DNA from: Methylophilus sp. 14
GTDB taxonomy: Bacteria; Pseudomonadota; Gammaproteobacteria; Burkholderiales; Methylophilaceae
NCBI RefSeq assembly: GCF_015354345.1
Contig: NZ_JADKYS010000001.1
Coordinates: 372,001-436,000 of the forward strand
DNA: 64,000 nucleotides
Direction of reading: 5' to 3'
Of this stretch, positions 18,169 through 28,271 are shown piece by piece. Each line of letters begins with the position of its first letter. Position 1 is the first letter of the stretch. Under the pieces are notes generated by a model, which saw nothing but the letters and a program-made list of their open reading frames with translations, searched no databases and was not told where the DNA came from. The translations under genes and the position numbers were made by a program.

Positions 18169-19551
18169 CTAGCGCACGGTGCTCCATTGCAGCGGGTCAA
18201 AAGGAATACTGTTGCGACGTAACTCGTAATACACCCCATTCTCGGCATTGCCGCCGCTATTGCCGACGGCGGCGATGGTATCGCCGGATTTGACGCTTTG
18301 GCCAGAAGACTTGTAAAGCGCCTCGTTGTTACCGTATAGGCTCATGTAACCATTGCCATGGTCGACCACAATCAGGTTGCCAAAACCGCGCATCCAGTCG
18401 GCAAACACCACTTGTCCGCCTGCCACCGATTTGACTTCACTGCCTTCTTTGGCGCGGATAAAAATGCCTTTCCAGCTGACGCCGGTATCGGCGCGTGCGG
18501 TGCCAAAGCGGTTAATCACATCACCACGTACCGGCAGGCGCAGGCGCCCGCGCAACTGGGAAAAGTTTTCTTTATTGGCGTTGTATTCTGGCAGTGTTTC
18601 GTTTTTGGCGATGACCGTATTGCTTTGCGTGTTGCTCTCACTGTCTTCCACATTCGTTTGCGGTGACCGCTCAAACGTGCGTCCGCCGGACTTTTTCTTA
18701 CGTGCCAGTTCGGCCGCTTTTTTCGCCGCCGCTTCTTTTTCGCGCTTGGCTCTGGCCAGCGCTTCCTGTTCACGTTTTTTGGCTTCCGCCAGCAGGCGCT
18801 GGAACAACTGTGACAAGGCTTCTTCGTCTTTTTTCAGACGTACCATCTGTTGTTCTTGCGTTTCAATCTGCTTGGAAAGCTCGTTCAAGGCCTCAGTGCG
18901 GCGCGACTTTTCACCTTCCAGTTTTTGCGTGGTTTCGCTGTATTGGCTGGCCAGACGCTCGGTTTCATGCAGTTGCTCGGTGGTGGCTGAGCGCACGCGG
19001 TCTATCGCTTCCTGGTTATCTTGTAATGACTGAATCTGCTGTTGATGCGCGGCCGTGAGGTAACCCAGGTATTTCAGGTTGCGCGTGGTATTGGCCGGGT
19101 CTTGCTGTTGCAACAGCATTTGCAGCGGGCTGTTGTTGCCATGGCGATATTGCTGGTTGAGCTGCTGACTCAGGGCATTGCGTTGCTGGTTCACCTGGCG
19201 CTGCAACAGGGATAACTGCTTTTGCAGGTCCTGCAATTTGCCACGGTTTTCCTGTTGCGCATCCTGAATTTCGCGCAGTTTTTTACGCGAACTGCTGATG
19301 GCCGTTTCCGAGGCTTTTAGCGCCTCATGCGCATCTTGCTTGGCGACACGTGAGGCTTTCAGGGCGTTGGCCAGTTGCTGGATTTTTTCCTTGACCTGCT
19401 CCAGATCGCCTTTAGTCGTCTCGGCTTTATCATTAGCTGCGGCGTAGCCAGGCAGGGCAAAACTGCCCAGGCACAGCGCGAACCATGCAACCAGGCAATA
19501 GACCCATGGCCGTGTTGGCCGAGAGCTAATATGCGCGTCGAACTCAGGCAT
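18169..19551 (-). CDS. envC: Murein hydrolase activator EnvC
   Basis: A 460-residue periplasmic protein: signal peptide (to about residue 38, GYAAA), a long coiled coil (about 45-275) and a C-terminal LytM/M23 domain (about 345-455). The usual zinc ligands of active M23 peptidases are missing: the HxxxD position reads KGIFIRA and the HxH position reads YYELRR. This fits EnvC, which activates amidases at the division septum instead of cutting peptidoglycan itself. It lies 17 bases downstream of gpmI on the same strand, a common betaproteobacterial arrangement. Confidence 0.92.
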   Translation of the reverse strand: MPEFDAHISSRPTRPWVYCLVAWFALCLGSFALPGYAAANDKAETTKGDLEQVKEKIQQLANALKASRVAKQDAHEALKASETAISSSRKKLREIQDAQQENRGKLQDLQKQLSLLQRQVNQQRNALSQQLNQQYRHGNNSPLQMLLQQQDPANTTRNLKYLGYLTAAHQQQIQSLQDNQEAIDRVRSATTEQLHETERLASQYSETTQKLEGEKSRRTEALNELSKQIETQEQQMVRLKKDEEALSQLFQRLLAEAKKREQEALARAKREKEAAAKKAAELARKKKSGGRTFERSPQTNVEDSESNTQSNTVIAKNETLPEYNANKENFSQLRGRLRLPVRGDVINRFGTARADTGVSWKGIFIRAKEGSEVKSVAGGQVVFADWMRGFGNLIVVDHGNGYMSLYGNNEALYKSSGQSVKSGDTIAAVGNSGGNAENGVYYELRRNSIPFDPLQWSTVR

Positions 19552-19568
19552 GCACCAGCCGAGCCTGT

Positions 19569-21119
19569 TTAGGCCGCTGCATGGAGCGTGATCAGGTTTT
19601 TGCCCGTCATTTCGGCGGGTTGCGGTACGCCCATGAGCGATAGCAAGGTCGGGGCGATGTCAGAGAGTGCACCGCCTGATGTAATGGTGCCTGCACGGCC
19701 GATGTAAATGAATGGCACCAAGTTGGTGGTGTGCTGGGTATGCGCCTGGTCGCTGGCGTGGTCAAACATGCTTTCGGCGTTGCCATGATCGGCAGTGATA
19801 ATCACTTCTGCCCCCATTTTTTGCGCCGCAGCCACCACGCGCCCCACGCAGGTGTCTAGCGTTTCTACCGCTTTGATGGCTGCTTGCAGGTTGCCGGTAT
19901 GGCCGACCATATCGCCGTTAGCATAGTTGCAGATCACTGCCTGGTATTGCTGCGACTCAATCGCCGCCACCAGCTTGTCGGTGACTTCTGGCGCACTCAT
20001 TTCTGGTTGTAAGTCGTAAGTGGTCACTTTGGGTGACGGCACCAGAATACGGTCTTCGCCTGCAAACACGGTTTCTTCGCCGCCGTTAAAGAAGAAGGTG
20101 ACGTGTGGATATTTTTCAGTTTCGGCGATGCGTAGCTGTTTCAGCCCCAGATTGGACACATATTCGCCAAAGGTGTTGGGCACGGTAAACGGCGCAAATA
20201 CCGGTTCGGCCAAGGCCTGGTTTTTGTCGTATTGCGTCAGCGTAAAGTAATGGCTGAAGCTAGGCACGCGGCTGCGTTCAAACCCGCTGAATTGCGGATT
20301 GAGCAGGGCATCAGTTAACTGGCGCGCGCGGTCACTCCTGAAGTTCATAAACACCAGGCAGTCACCATCTTCCATGCGTACTGGTGCCGCATCGGCGTCA
20401 CGAATCGCCGTGCATTTGACGAATTCATCACTTTCATCACGCGCGTAAGCTTGTTGCAAAGCGGTCAGGCTGTCAGGCGCAATGTAGTCAGAGGTGCCGT
20501 TGACCAGCAGTTCATAAGCAACCGAGACACGCTCCCAACGCTTATCCCTGTCCATGCCGTAAAAGCGGCCGCCCACAGAAGCAACTTTGCCTACGCCCAG
20601 TGTTTTCAGGTGGTCTTCCAGTGCTTGCAGGTAAGGCTGCGCACTTTTTGGCGGCGTGTCACGGCCATCAAGGAAGGCATGCACATAGACTTTGCTCATG
20701 CCTTGTTGTTTGGCCATCTCCAGGATGGCATGAATATGTGGCTGGTAGCTGTGTACGCCGCCGTCAGACAGCAAACCGAGGATGTGCAGCGCTTTGTTGC
20801 TGGCCTTGAGTGCCTGCATGGCATTTACCAGGGCAGGCAGTTTAAAGAACTCACCGCTGCTGATGCTGTTATTAATACGTTCAAAGTCTTGAAAGACAAT
20901 ACGTCCCGCCCCAATATTCAAGTGGCCTACTTCAGAGTTGCCCATCTGCCCATCTGGCAAACCAACGTAATGCTCAGAGGCATTGATCAATCCGTGTGGA
21001 TGCGTGGCTTTCAAGCGGTCCAGATTCGGGGTGTTGGCTTGCAGCACGGCGTTGAATTCAGTGGTCTCGCTGTGACCAAAACCATCGAGGATGAGCAAAA
21101 TGACAGGTTTGATAGACAT
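19569..21119 (-). CDS. gpmI: 2,3-bisphosphoglycerate-independent phosphoglycerate mutase
   Basis: A 516-residue glycolytic enzyme interconverting 3- and 2-phosphoglycerate with two Mn ions. The metal motif LDGFG is at the N-terminus and the phosphorylated Ser is S62 in GQMGNSEVGH; the C-terminal metal motif ITADHGNAE is present. The start is placed at ATG 21119 (MSIKPVI); an upstream in-frame TTG is unlikely. It is followed by envC in the same orientation. Confidence 0.97.
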   Translation of the reverse strand: MSIKPVILLILDGFGHSETTEFNAVLQANTPNLDRLKATHPHGLINASEHYVGLPDGQMGNSEVGHLNIGAGRIVFQDFERINNSISSGEFFKLPALVNAMQALKASNKALHILGLLSDGGVHSYQPHIHAILEMAKQQGMSKVYVHAFLDGRDTPPKSAQPYLQALEDHLKTLGVGKVASVGGRFYGMDRDKRWERVSVAYELLVNGTSDYIAPDSLTALQQAYARDESDEFVKCTAIRDADAAPVRMEDGDCLVFMNFRSDRARQLTDALLNPQFSGFERSRVPSFSHYFTLTQYDKNQALAEPVFAPFTVPNTFGEYVSNLGLKQLRIAETEKYPHVTFFFNGGEETVFAGEDRILVPSPKVTTYDLQPEMSAPEVTDKLVAAIESQQYQAVICNYANGDMVGHTGNLQAAIKAVETLDTCVGRVVAAAQKMGAEVIITADHGNAESMFDHASDQAHTQHTTNLVPFIYIGRAGTITSGGALSDIAPTLLSLMGVPQPAEMTGKNLITLHAAA

Positions 21120-21240
21120 GGCTAACAATCTTTAAAGTGGTGACGGAACGTCGGATTGATGAATTCGTCTATTATAATCGCAACCGCAGGCGACGCCTAC
21201 CCAGCAAGGGCGCCGCTTCGTGTAAACATGACGAGAACAG

Positions 21241-21663
21241 GTGAGTGTACAAGTGGAGTTTTTTAGACAGAATGTATTATTAATCGGCCTGGCCATTGGC
21301 TCTGGTCTGGCCTTGTTGCTGCCTATGCTGAGCCGCTCGGCGGCAGGGATCTCTGTGCTTTCAGTCACTGAAGCGGTGATGCTGATGAGCAGAAAATCTG
21401 CGCTGGTGCTGGATGTGCGTGAGCCTGACGAATTTGCCCAGGGCCATTTGCAAGGCGCGCGTAATGTACCGTTATCGCAATTATCTGCACGCCTTAAGGA
21501 ACTGGAAAAGTTTCGTGATAAACCGGTGCTGGTTGTCTGTGAACGTGGCAGACGCGCCAATACGGCGGCCAAATTGCTCAAGGCGCAAAATTTTACCGCC
21601 TTGAATGTACTCAAAGGCGGCATGCAGGCCTGGATAGACGCCAAGATGCCGAGTAGTAAATAG
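21241..21663 (+). CDS. Membrane-anchored rhodanese-like protein
   Basis: A 140-residue protein with one N-terminal membrane helix (about 12-32) and a single rhodanese domain. The active-site loop VVCERGRRA carries C100. GTG is the start. It opens the cluster rhodanese-grxC-secB-gpsA, conserved in beta- and gammaproteobacteria, and probably handles sulfur transfer or thiol redox at the membrane. A TATAAT -10-like box lies at 21173-21178 upstream, without a clear -35. Confidence 0.9.
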   Translation: MSVQVEFFRQNVLLIGLAIGSGLALLLPMLSRSAAGISVLSVTEAVMLMSRKSALVLDVREPDEFAQGHLQGARNVPLSQLSARLKELEKFRDKPVLVVCERGRRANTAAKLLKAQNFTALNVLKGGMQAWIDAKMPSSK

Positions 21664-21690
21664 AGTAGGGTTGTTTTTAAAAGGAATTGT

Positions 21691-21948
21691 ATGGCTAAAG
21701 TCGTGATGTATACCTCCGCAGTATGCCCTTATTGCATCAATGCGGAGCGTTTGCTGAAGAACAAGGGCGTGACCGAGATTGAAAAAATCCGCGTTGATTT
21801 GCAGCCAGAGTTGCGTGCTGAAATGATGGAAAAAACCGGCCGTCGTACCGTGCCGCAGATTTTTATCGGCGAGCAGCATGTGGGTGGCTTTGATGACTTG
21901 CACGCACTGGATGTACAAGGCGGCCTGGACCCATTGCTGGCGGCTTAA
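21691..21948 (+). CDS. grxC: Glutaredoxin 3
   Basis: An 85-residue glutaredoxin with the dithiol active site CPYC (C12, C15) and the GSH-binding TVP and GG-D motifs (RRTVPQIF, VGGFDD). It reduces protein disulfides with glutathione in the cytoplasm. It is 27 bases downstream of the rhodanese gene and precedes secB. Confidence 0.95.
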   Translation: MAKVVMYTSAVCPYCINAERLLKNKGVTEIEKIRVDLQPELRAEMMEKTGRRTVPQIFIGEQHVGGFDDLHALDVQGGLDPLLAA

Positions 21949-22044
21949 ATTACATTGTTTTTTGTCACAAAAAACACATAGTCAGGCCGGGGATGTCCGG
22001 TTAGAATAGCGGCTTTGTGTATTGATAATTATTAAGGATAATTC

Positions 22045-22521
22045 ATGGCTCAGGACTCACAGAACCAAACAGAACAAAACGCAGCACCGATTTTCAGCAT
22101 TGAAAAATTGTACGTACACGATGCTTCAATTGAAGTGCCAAATGCGCCTGCCATTTTCACTGAGCGTGCAACCCCACAAATCAACGTAGAGCTGGGCAAC
22201 AGCGCACAACAAATCGAAGACGGCATTTTCAATGTGTCTATCAAAGTGACCGTGACTGCCAAAATCGAAGACAAAACCGCCTTTTTGGTGGAAGTGACAC
22301 AGTCTGGCATTTTTGCTATCCGCAACGTGCCACAAGAAAACATGGAGCCTATCCTGGCTGTGGCTTGCCCGAACATCTTGTTCCCATATGCGCGTGAAGC
22401 GATTTCTGACATGGTGACACGCGCAGGCTTTATGCCAGTGTTGTTGAACCCAATCAACTTCGAAGCGTTGTACCTGCAACAACAGCAACAAGCTGCGCAA
22501 GCTGCTGGCGCACCTAACTAA
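22045..22521 (+). CDS. secB: Protein-export chaperone SecB
   Basis: A 158-residue SecB of standard length. It keeps preproteins unfolded and hands them to SecA. Recognisable stretches include [14 protein letters not shown] near the N-terminus and the [18 protein letters not shown] segment. It lies between grxC and gpsA as in many proteobacteria. Confidence 0.98.
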   Translation: MAQDSQNQTEQNAAPIFSIEKLYVHDASIEVPNAPAIFTERATPQINVELGNSAQQIEDGIFNVSIKVTVTAKIEDKTAFLVEVTQSGIFAIRNVPQENMEPILAVACPNILFPYAREAISDMVTRAGFMPVLLNPINFEALYLQQQQQAAQAAGAPN

Positions 22522-22579
22522 TTGATTCAATTAAAAGTACATCACTGATGCGTTCGGTGATGCTTCTGGATAAAGTCAA

Positions 22580-23572
22580 ATGAGTAAGGTCGCAGTTTTA
22601 GGAGCCGGTGCCTGGGGTACCGCGCTCGCCATGCATATCGCCCTGCAGCACGATGTCGTGCTGTGGGCGCGTAATAGCGGGCACGTTTCCGGCATGCGTA
22701 AAGCGCGTGCCAACCCGCTCTATCTGGGCGATTTCCCTTTTCCTGAAAAACTCACGGTAGACGATGACCTGGCTGCTGCCGTGCAGGGCGCAGATTTAAT
22801 TCTGTCGGTCGTGCCTACGGCTGGTTTTCGGCCTATTTTGCAGCAACTCAAAGCCTTGGGTATCACGCAGCCTTTGATCTGGGCCAATAAAGGCCTGGAA
22901 CCGCAAACGGCAAAATTACCTTTTGAAGTGGCGCAAGAAGAGTTAGGTGCTGATTACCCATGGGGCGTATTAAGCGGCCCCAGCTTTGCCGCTGAGTTGG
23001 TGCGTGGTTTGCCTACGGCCATTACACTGGCGGCGAATCACCGTGAACTGGCGCAACAGGCGGCGCAACTGATTCATGGCGGCTGCTTGCGTGTCTACGA
23101 TAGCGTCGATGTCGTGGGGGCTTCTGTGGGCGGGGCCGTGAAAAACGTGATGGCGATTGCCGCGGGTATCTCGGATGGCATGGGTTTTGGTAACAACGCC
23201 CGTGCCGCCATGATTACGCGTGGTCTGGCCGAGATTACGCGCTTTGGTATGGCCTTGGGCGCCAAGCCAGAAACATTTATGGGCCTGGCTGGCGCAGGCG
23301 ACCTGATTTTGACCTGTACCGGTCAATATTCACGTAACCGCGAAGTCGGCTTGCAACTGGCTTCCGGCAAATCGCTCGAAAGCATTCTTGCTGGCTTGGG
23401 CCATGTGGCCGAAGGTGTGAACACCGCGCGCGAAGTGATGCGCCGCGCTGAAACCATAGGCGTGGAAATGCCGATTACGTTTGAAGTCAATCAATTGCTG
23501 ACTAACCAGAAAACAGCGCAAGAGGCGGTGAGCGCCTTGCTGGGTCGCGGTCAGCGTCAAGAATCTGTTTAA
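22580..23572 (+). CDS. gpsA: NAD(P)-dependent glycerol-3-phosphate dehydrogenase
   Basis: A 330-residue cytoplasmic enzyme that makes sn-glycerol-3-phosphate for phospholipids. The nucleotide-binding GAGAWG motif is at residues 8-13, and the conserved GPSFAAE and VKNVMAIAAG segments are present. It is the last gene of the rhodanese-grxC-secB-gpsA cluster. Confidence 0.97.
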   Translation: MSKVAVLGAGAWGTALAMHIALQHDVVLWARNSGHVSGMRKARANPLYLGDFPFPEKLTVDDDLAAAVQGADLILSVVPTAGFRPILQQLKALGITQPLIWANKGLEPQTAKLPFEVAQEELGADYPWGVLSGPSFAAELVRGLPTAITLAANHRELAQQAAQLIHGGCLRVYDSVDVVGASVGGAVKNVMAIAAGISDGMGFGNNARAAMITRGLAEITRFGMALGAKPETFMGLAGAGDLILTCTGQYSRNREVGLQLASGKSLESILAGLGHVAEGVNTAREVMRRAETIGVEMPITFEVNQLLTNQKTAQEAVSALLGRGQRQESV

Positions 23573-23591
23573 TTTCTGTCTTGTTTACCAC

Positions 23592-23619
23592 TTAAGGCAG
23601 CAGTTTTTTGCTGCCTTAA
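23592..23619 (+). terminator. Hairpin after gpsA
   Basis: A perfect ten-base stem (23592-23601 with 23610-23619) encloses a loop with six T. No T tract follows on the plus strand, so it is only a probable terminator or mRNA-stabilising hairpin. Confidence 0.5.
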
Positions 23620-23699
23620 CGGTTAATTACATCGGCGCTGGAACTCGGCGCAAGCAATTGAGTCAGCCTTAAGGTGTTATTCATCAGGTTGAACAAAAC

Positions 23700-24617
23700 G
23701 TGCAGTATCGAAGCAAGTGGATATTTAAAGCGGGCGCCATTGTAGGCATGTTGGTGGCACTCGCCTCAGCCCTTTACGTCATGAAAGCCGAAGCGTTGGC
23801 ATGGCATCTGTGGCACCAGTTACATCGCCCAGACCATCATGGGCTGGACCTTTCCCACTACCAGGTGGCGATTGAGGCCAAGCCGCTCTCTCATTATAAA
23901 AACACCTCTGGCCTGACTTTTAATCAAGAGACAGGCACATTGTTTACCGTGCTCAATGATATGGGCCTGATTGTCGAGTTGAGCCGTGATGGCACGCCGC
24001 TGCGTGAAATTCAGGTACATGGCAGTGACGACCTGGAAGGGATCACACACGTTGAACAGGATTATTATGTGGTGGCTGATGAGCGGGATAGCCAGTTGTG
24101 GCTGCTGCAAATTAAAGCAGACACCCGTGAAGTGTCATTGAGCGATGCCAGATTGCTGAAGTTTGGCATGAATGAACGCGGCAATAAAAACTTTGAAGGG
24201 GTGTCCTGGGATAGCGTCAATCACCGGTTGATCGTGGTCAAAGAGCGTGATCCCAAATATGTATTGTCTGTGAGCGGGTTGTATCATGCAGACAATCACA
24301 TACAAAACAGGATAGAAGTTGAGCGATTGAAACAGTTTGATGGCGCACTCAAATGGGCGCTGCGGGACTTGTCTTCGGTCACTTATCATGAGCAATCTGG
24401 GCATCTGTTTCTACTCAGTGACGAATCAAAATTGTTGAAACAGTTTAATGAGTCCGGGCAGACCATGGGGTCGCTCGCTTTATGGAAAGGCTTTCACGGC
24501 TTACATCAAAGCGTGCCACAGGCTGAAGGCGTTTCGATTGACGAGCAGGGCAATATTTACATCGTCAGTGAGCCGAATTTGTTCTATGTATTCAAGCCGC
24601 AGCCCCAGCAGCTTTAA
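23700..24617 (+). CDS. SdiA-regulated (YjiK-like) domain protein
   Basis: A 305-residue protein with one N-terminal membrane helix (about 8-28) and a six-bladed-propeller-like SdiA-regulated domain. Typical stretches are SGLTFN, DLEGITH, KNFEGVSWD and QAEGVSIDEQGNIYIVSEPN. The domain faces the periplasm. It starts with GTG. Members are of unknown function; phytase-like or esterase-like propellers are the closest folds. It ends at a bidirectional terminator shared with the FKBP gene. Confidence 0.8.
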   Translation: MQYRSKWIFKAGAIVGMLVALASALYVMKAEALAWHLWHQLHRPDHHGLDLSHYQVAIEAKPLSHYKNTSGLTFNQETGTLFTVLNDMGLIVELSRDGTPLREIQVHGSDDLEGITHVEQDYYVVADERDSQLWLLQIKADTREVSLSDARLLKFGMNERGNKNFEGVSWDSVNHRLIVVKERDPKYVLSVSGLYHADNHIQNRIEVERLKQFDGALKWALRDLSSVTYHEQSGHLFLLSDESKLLKQFNESGQTMGSLALWKGFHGLHQSVPQAEGVSIDEQGNIYIVSEPNLFYVFKPQPQQL

Positions 24618-24632
24618 GCCCAAGTGAGGTCA

Positions 24633-24662
24633 ATAAAAAAACCGCCGCAGCGGTTTTTTATT
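24633..24662. terminator. Bidirectional terminator between convergent genes
   Basis: A GC core (CCGC/GCGG) flanked by A6-7 on the left and T6 on the right gives a hairpin with a T tract on both strands. It lies between the SdiA-regulated-type gene (+) and the FKBP gene (-). Confidence 0.85.
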
Positions 24663-24680
24663 GACTGGATCCAGTACGTG

Positions 24681-25295
24681 TTACTCAATGCCCAGTAACT
24701 CAACTTGGAACACCAAGGTAGCATCCGGACCAATCACCGGGCCGCTGCCATTCGCGCCATAGGCCAAATGTGCTGGAATCGTCAGCTCAAACTTGCTGCC
24801 GACATTCATCAGTTGCAAGCCTTCTACCCAGCCTGCAATCACACCGGTGACCGGGAACACAATCGGCTCGCCACGCTCATAAGAGCTGTCAAATACCGTA
24901 CCGTCAGTCAGCGTGCCGTGGTAGTGTACTTTCACGCGATCGCTAGTGGTTGGCTTGGCGCCGTTACCTGCTTCCAGTTGTTTGTATTGCAGGCCGCTGG
25001 CGGTGGTCGTCACGCCTTCTTTCTTGGCATTGTCTGCCAGATAGGCTTCTCCTTCCGCTTTGTTTTTAGCCAGCGCAGCGGTACGTCTTTCCTGGCTCTC
25101 TTGTTGCACTTGTTCAACCGCGCTTCTTTTTTCATCATCCGTTAAGCGAGATGGCTGGTCGGACATGACATCTTTCACCGCGAGTGCGACTACTTCTGCG
25201 TCCAGTGCCAGGCCATCATTTTTCAGTTGATGTGCCAGGTTTTCGCCCACGATATAGCTTAGGCGCTGAGTGAGTGTGGTTAATTGATCTGTCAT
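24681..25295 (-). CDS. FKBP-type peptidyl-prolyl isomerase
   Basis: A 204-residue FklB/FkpA-like isomerase: a helical N-terminal dimerisation domain (about 1-90) and a C-terminal FKBP domain (about 100-204) with VKVHYHGTLTDGTVFDSSY and the terminal TLVFQVELLGIE. There is no signal peptide, so a cytoplasmic location like FklB is favoured. It catalyses cis-trans isomerisation of proline bonds. Transcribed alone, downstream of groEL but separated by a terminator. Confidence 0.92.
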   Translation of the reverse strand: MTDQLTTLTQRLSYIVGENLAHQLKNDGLALDAEVVALAVKDVMSDQPSRLTDDEKRSAVEQVQQESQERRTAALAKNKAEGEAYLADNAKKEGVTTTASGLQYKQLEAGNGAKPTTSDRVKVHYHGTLTDGTVFDSSYERGEPIVFPVTGVIAGWVEGLQLMNVGSKFELTIPAHLAYGANGSGPVIGPDATLVFQVELLGIE

Positions 25296-25378
25296 GGTGG
25301 TGATGTGCTTTCGAGATTTAAGTGACGCCCGGTTGGACGTAAGTTTGAATTCGTCATTATGACTGAGAGTATTGGATA

Positions 25379-25410
25379 AAACAAAACCCGCGCGAAGCGG
25401 GTTTTGTTTA
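25379..25410 (-). terminator. Terminator between groEL and the FKBP gene
   Basis: A near-perfect inverted repeat around ACCCGC/GCGGGT with A-rich and T-rich arms. On the minus strand it follows the groEL stop codon by about 125 bases and precedes the FKBP gene. Confidence 0.75.
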
Positions 25411-25414
25411 AATG

Positions 25415-25530
25415 CTGCTTAGGGCATTTTGCGTTAAGCAGGAAAGTGAGACAAGGCGACGCAAGTCGAAGACAATACAATCAGTATGGCAAGACTTGCA
25501 CAACGCAGTATCACTGAACTGCTTAAATGC
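25415..25530. repeat. Imperfect palindromic element downstream of groEL
   Basis: A non-coding stretch with inverted arms: ACGCAAGTC at about 25460 pairs with GACTTGCAC at about 25493, and a wider TTAAGCAG/CTGCTTAA pair encloses it. It resembles the palindromic filler between groES and groEL (27233-27348). Its function is unknown; a REP-like or mRNA-stabilising element is possible. Confidence 0.45.
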
Positions 25531-25534
25531 AAAA

Positions 25535-27172
<1,638 letters not shown>

Positions 27173-27232
27173 TTAAATTCTCCTAAATTCTTCAATAGAT
27201 TTTACTAGACACTGTTTTTAAACCATGACGTG

Positions 27233-27348
27233 CTGAAACGGGATGAGTGCAAGGCGCATAAAACGGATTGGGCGAAGGCAGTACATAAAGTACGACTAGC
27301 CAAAACGGCTTTATGCAACGCAGCAATCGCCCGTTGCAAGCCGTCAGA
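27233..27348. repeat. Palindromic element in the groES-groEL spacer
   Basis: A non-coding spacer with inverted arms GCATAAA (near 27255) and TTTATGC (near 27310), and an inner AGTACataaaGTAC palindrome. It could modulate groES versus groEL mRNA stability. A similar palindromic stretch lies on the other side of groEL. Confidence 0.45.
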
Positions 27349-27636
27349 TTACTCAACAATCGCCATGATGTCTTCTTCGCGCATGACCAACAGCTCTTCG
27401 CCGTTAACCTTTACAGTCTGGCCTGAGTATTTGCCAAACAACACTTTGTCACCGACTTTGACGTCCAAAGGAATTGCTTTGCCGTTGTCGTCTTTTTTAC
27501 CATTGCCTACTGCCTGCACCACACCTTGGTCTGGTTTCTCGGTAGCGCTGTCTGGAATCACAATGCCAGAAGCGGTTGTGCGCTCTTCAGCCGCGCGTTT
27601 AACGATCACTCGATCGTGCAATGGACGAATACTCAT
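27349..27636 (-). CDS. groES: Co-chaperonin GroES
   Basis: A 95-residue Hsp10 with the standard start [10 protein letters not shown], the mobile loop ([15 protein letters not shown]) and the C-terminal [12 protein letters not shown]. It caps GroEL. It is the first gene of the groESL operon and is preceded by a CIRCE element. Confidence 0.99.
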   Translation of the reverse strand: MSIRPLHDRVIVKRAAEERTTASGIVIPDSATEKPDQGVVQAVGNGKKDDNGKAIPLDVKVGDKVLFGKYSGQTVKVNGEELLVMREEDIMAIVE

Positions 27637-27716
27637 GAATGTCTCCTTGGAGTTTTCTTAAAGTGTTATTAGGTTAAATGTGGGGTACAACAAATTCAAT
27701 AAAAGCGGTACGCATT

Positions 27717-27743
27717 TTAGCACTCGCGCACCTTGATTGCTAA
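27717..27743 (-). promoter_or_regulatory. CIRCE operator (HrcA binding site) of groESL
   Basis: TTAGCACTC (27717-27725), nine bases, then GATTGCTAA (27735-27743). This is the CIRCE inverted repeat with one mismatch to the consensus right arm GAGTGCTAA. It lies about 80 bases upstream of groES, so HrcA repression of groESL is expected. Confidence 0.9.
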
Positions 27744-27806
27744 TTGGGGATAGGCTTTTTTGATTTCAAGAGCAAACGCGCAAATTTTTTGTGGATATAT
27801 GTTGCG

Positions 27807-27854
27807 TGTTGTCGTTTGTAATTCAACTCGAGATTTTTGTAATTCAAGTCGAGA
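27807..27854. mobile_element. Candidate end of the Tn7-like element with transposase-site repeats
   Basis: Two direct repeats of 19 bases (27815-27833 and 27836-27854; 18 of 19 identical) have a 21-base period, the size and spacing expected of TnsB-binding sites. A TGTTGTCG just outside (27807) offers the 5'-TGT terminus typical of Tn7-like ends. It sits between groESL control DNA and the AT-rich island. I found no matching inverted end on the right side, so the call is tentative. Confidence 0.45.
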
Positions 27855-27951
27855 GTGTCATTTCAATAAAATCATATAGTTAATAGGCAACGTAATCGAA
27901 AATTTACAACAAGAAGGTGTTTGGGGAGAGTTCGAGATTTGGCTTGTTAAA

Positions 27952-28245
27952 TCATTTATCGTTTTGAAGCGCATGCTCAAAGGTTGAATTACTGAGAGAG
28001 CAGAATGCTTTTTCACCGATCACAAATTCACGTAATCGATCTAGAAGTGCTATTAGTGTTGTGGGTTTTGAGCAAATCTCGGGTCTAGTAAATACTTCGT
28101 TTACCACTGCTAGCTTAAGAGCCATCTGTAAATTGCCTACATGTGCCAGGATATGGCCTAGTTTGAGACATTGTTCTCTCCGTAAAATTATCTTTATACT
28201 GTATGCAATTGAGGTATCAAAACTTTCTCTACGCACATAAACCAA
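27952..28245 (-). CDS. Hypothetical protein, doubtful
   Basis: An open frame of 97 codons (TTG start, or GTG at 28236) divergent from the OLD-nuclease gene. The translation looks helical (LKLGHILAHVGNLQMALKLA, then LIALLDRLREFVIG) and could be real, but there is no clear ribosome-binding site and no recognised motif. It may be a remnant at the island edge. Confidence 0.3.
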   Translation of the reverse strand: MVYVRRESFDTSIAYSIKIILRREQCLKLGHILAHVGNLQMALKLAVVNEVFTRPEICSKPTTLIALLDRLREFVIGEKAFCSLSNSTFEHALQNDK

Positions 28246-28271
28246 AAATAAAGGAATGCGAGTCCTAGGTT

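Noticed and set aside
18169-19551. Active M23 peptidoglycan hydrolase
   Set aside because: The zinc ligands are replaced, so an EnvC activator is the better call.
27983-27992. Inverted 10-base match (GTTGAATTAC) to the candidate end repeat
   Set aside because: Only 10 bases agree and it lies only 130 bases from the repeats, so it is more likely chance than the opposite end of the element.
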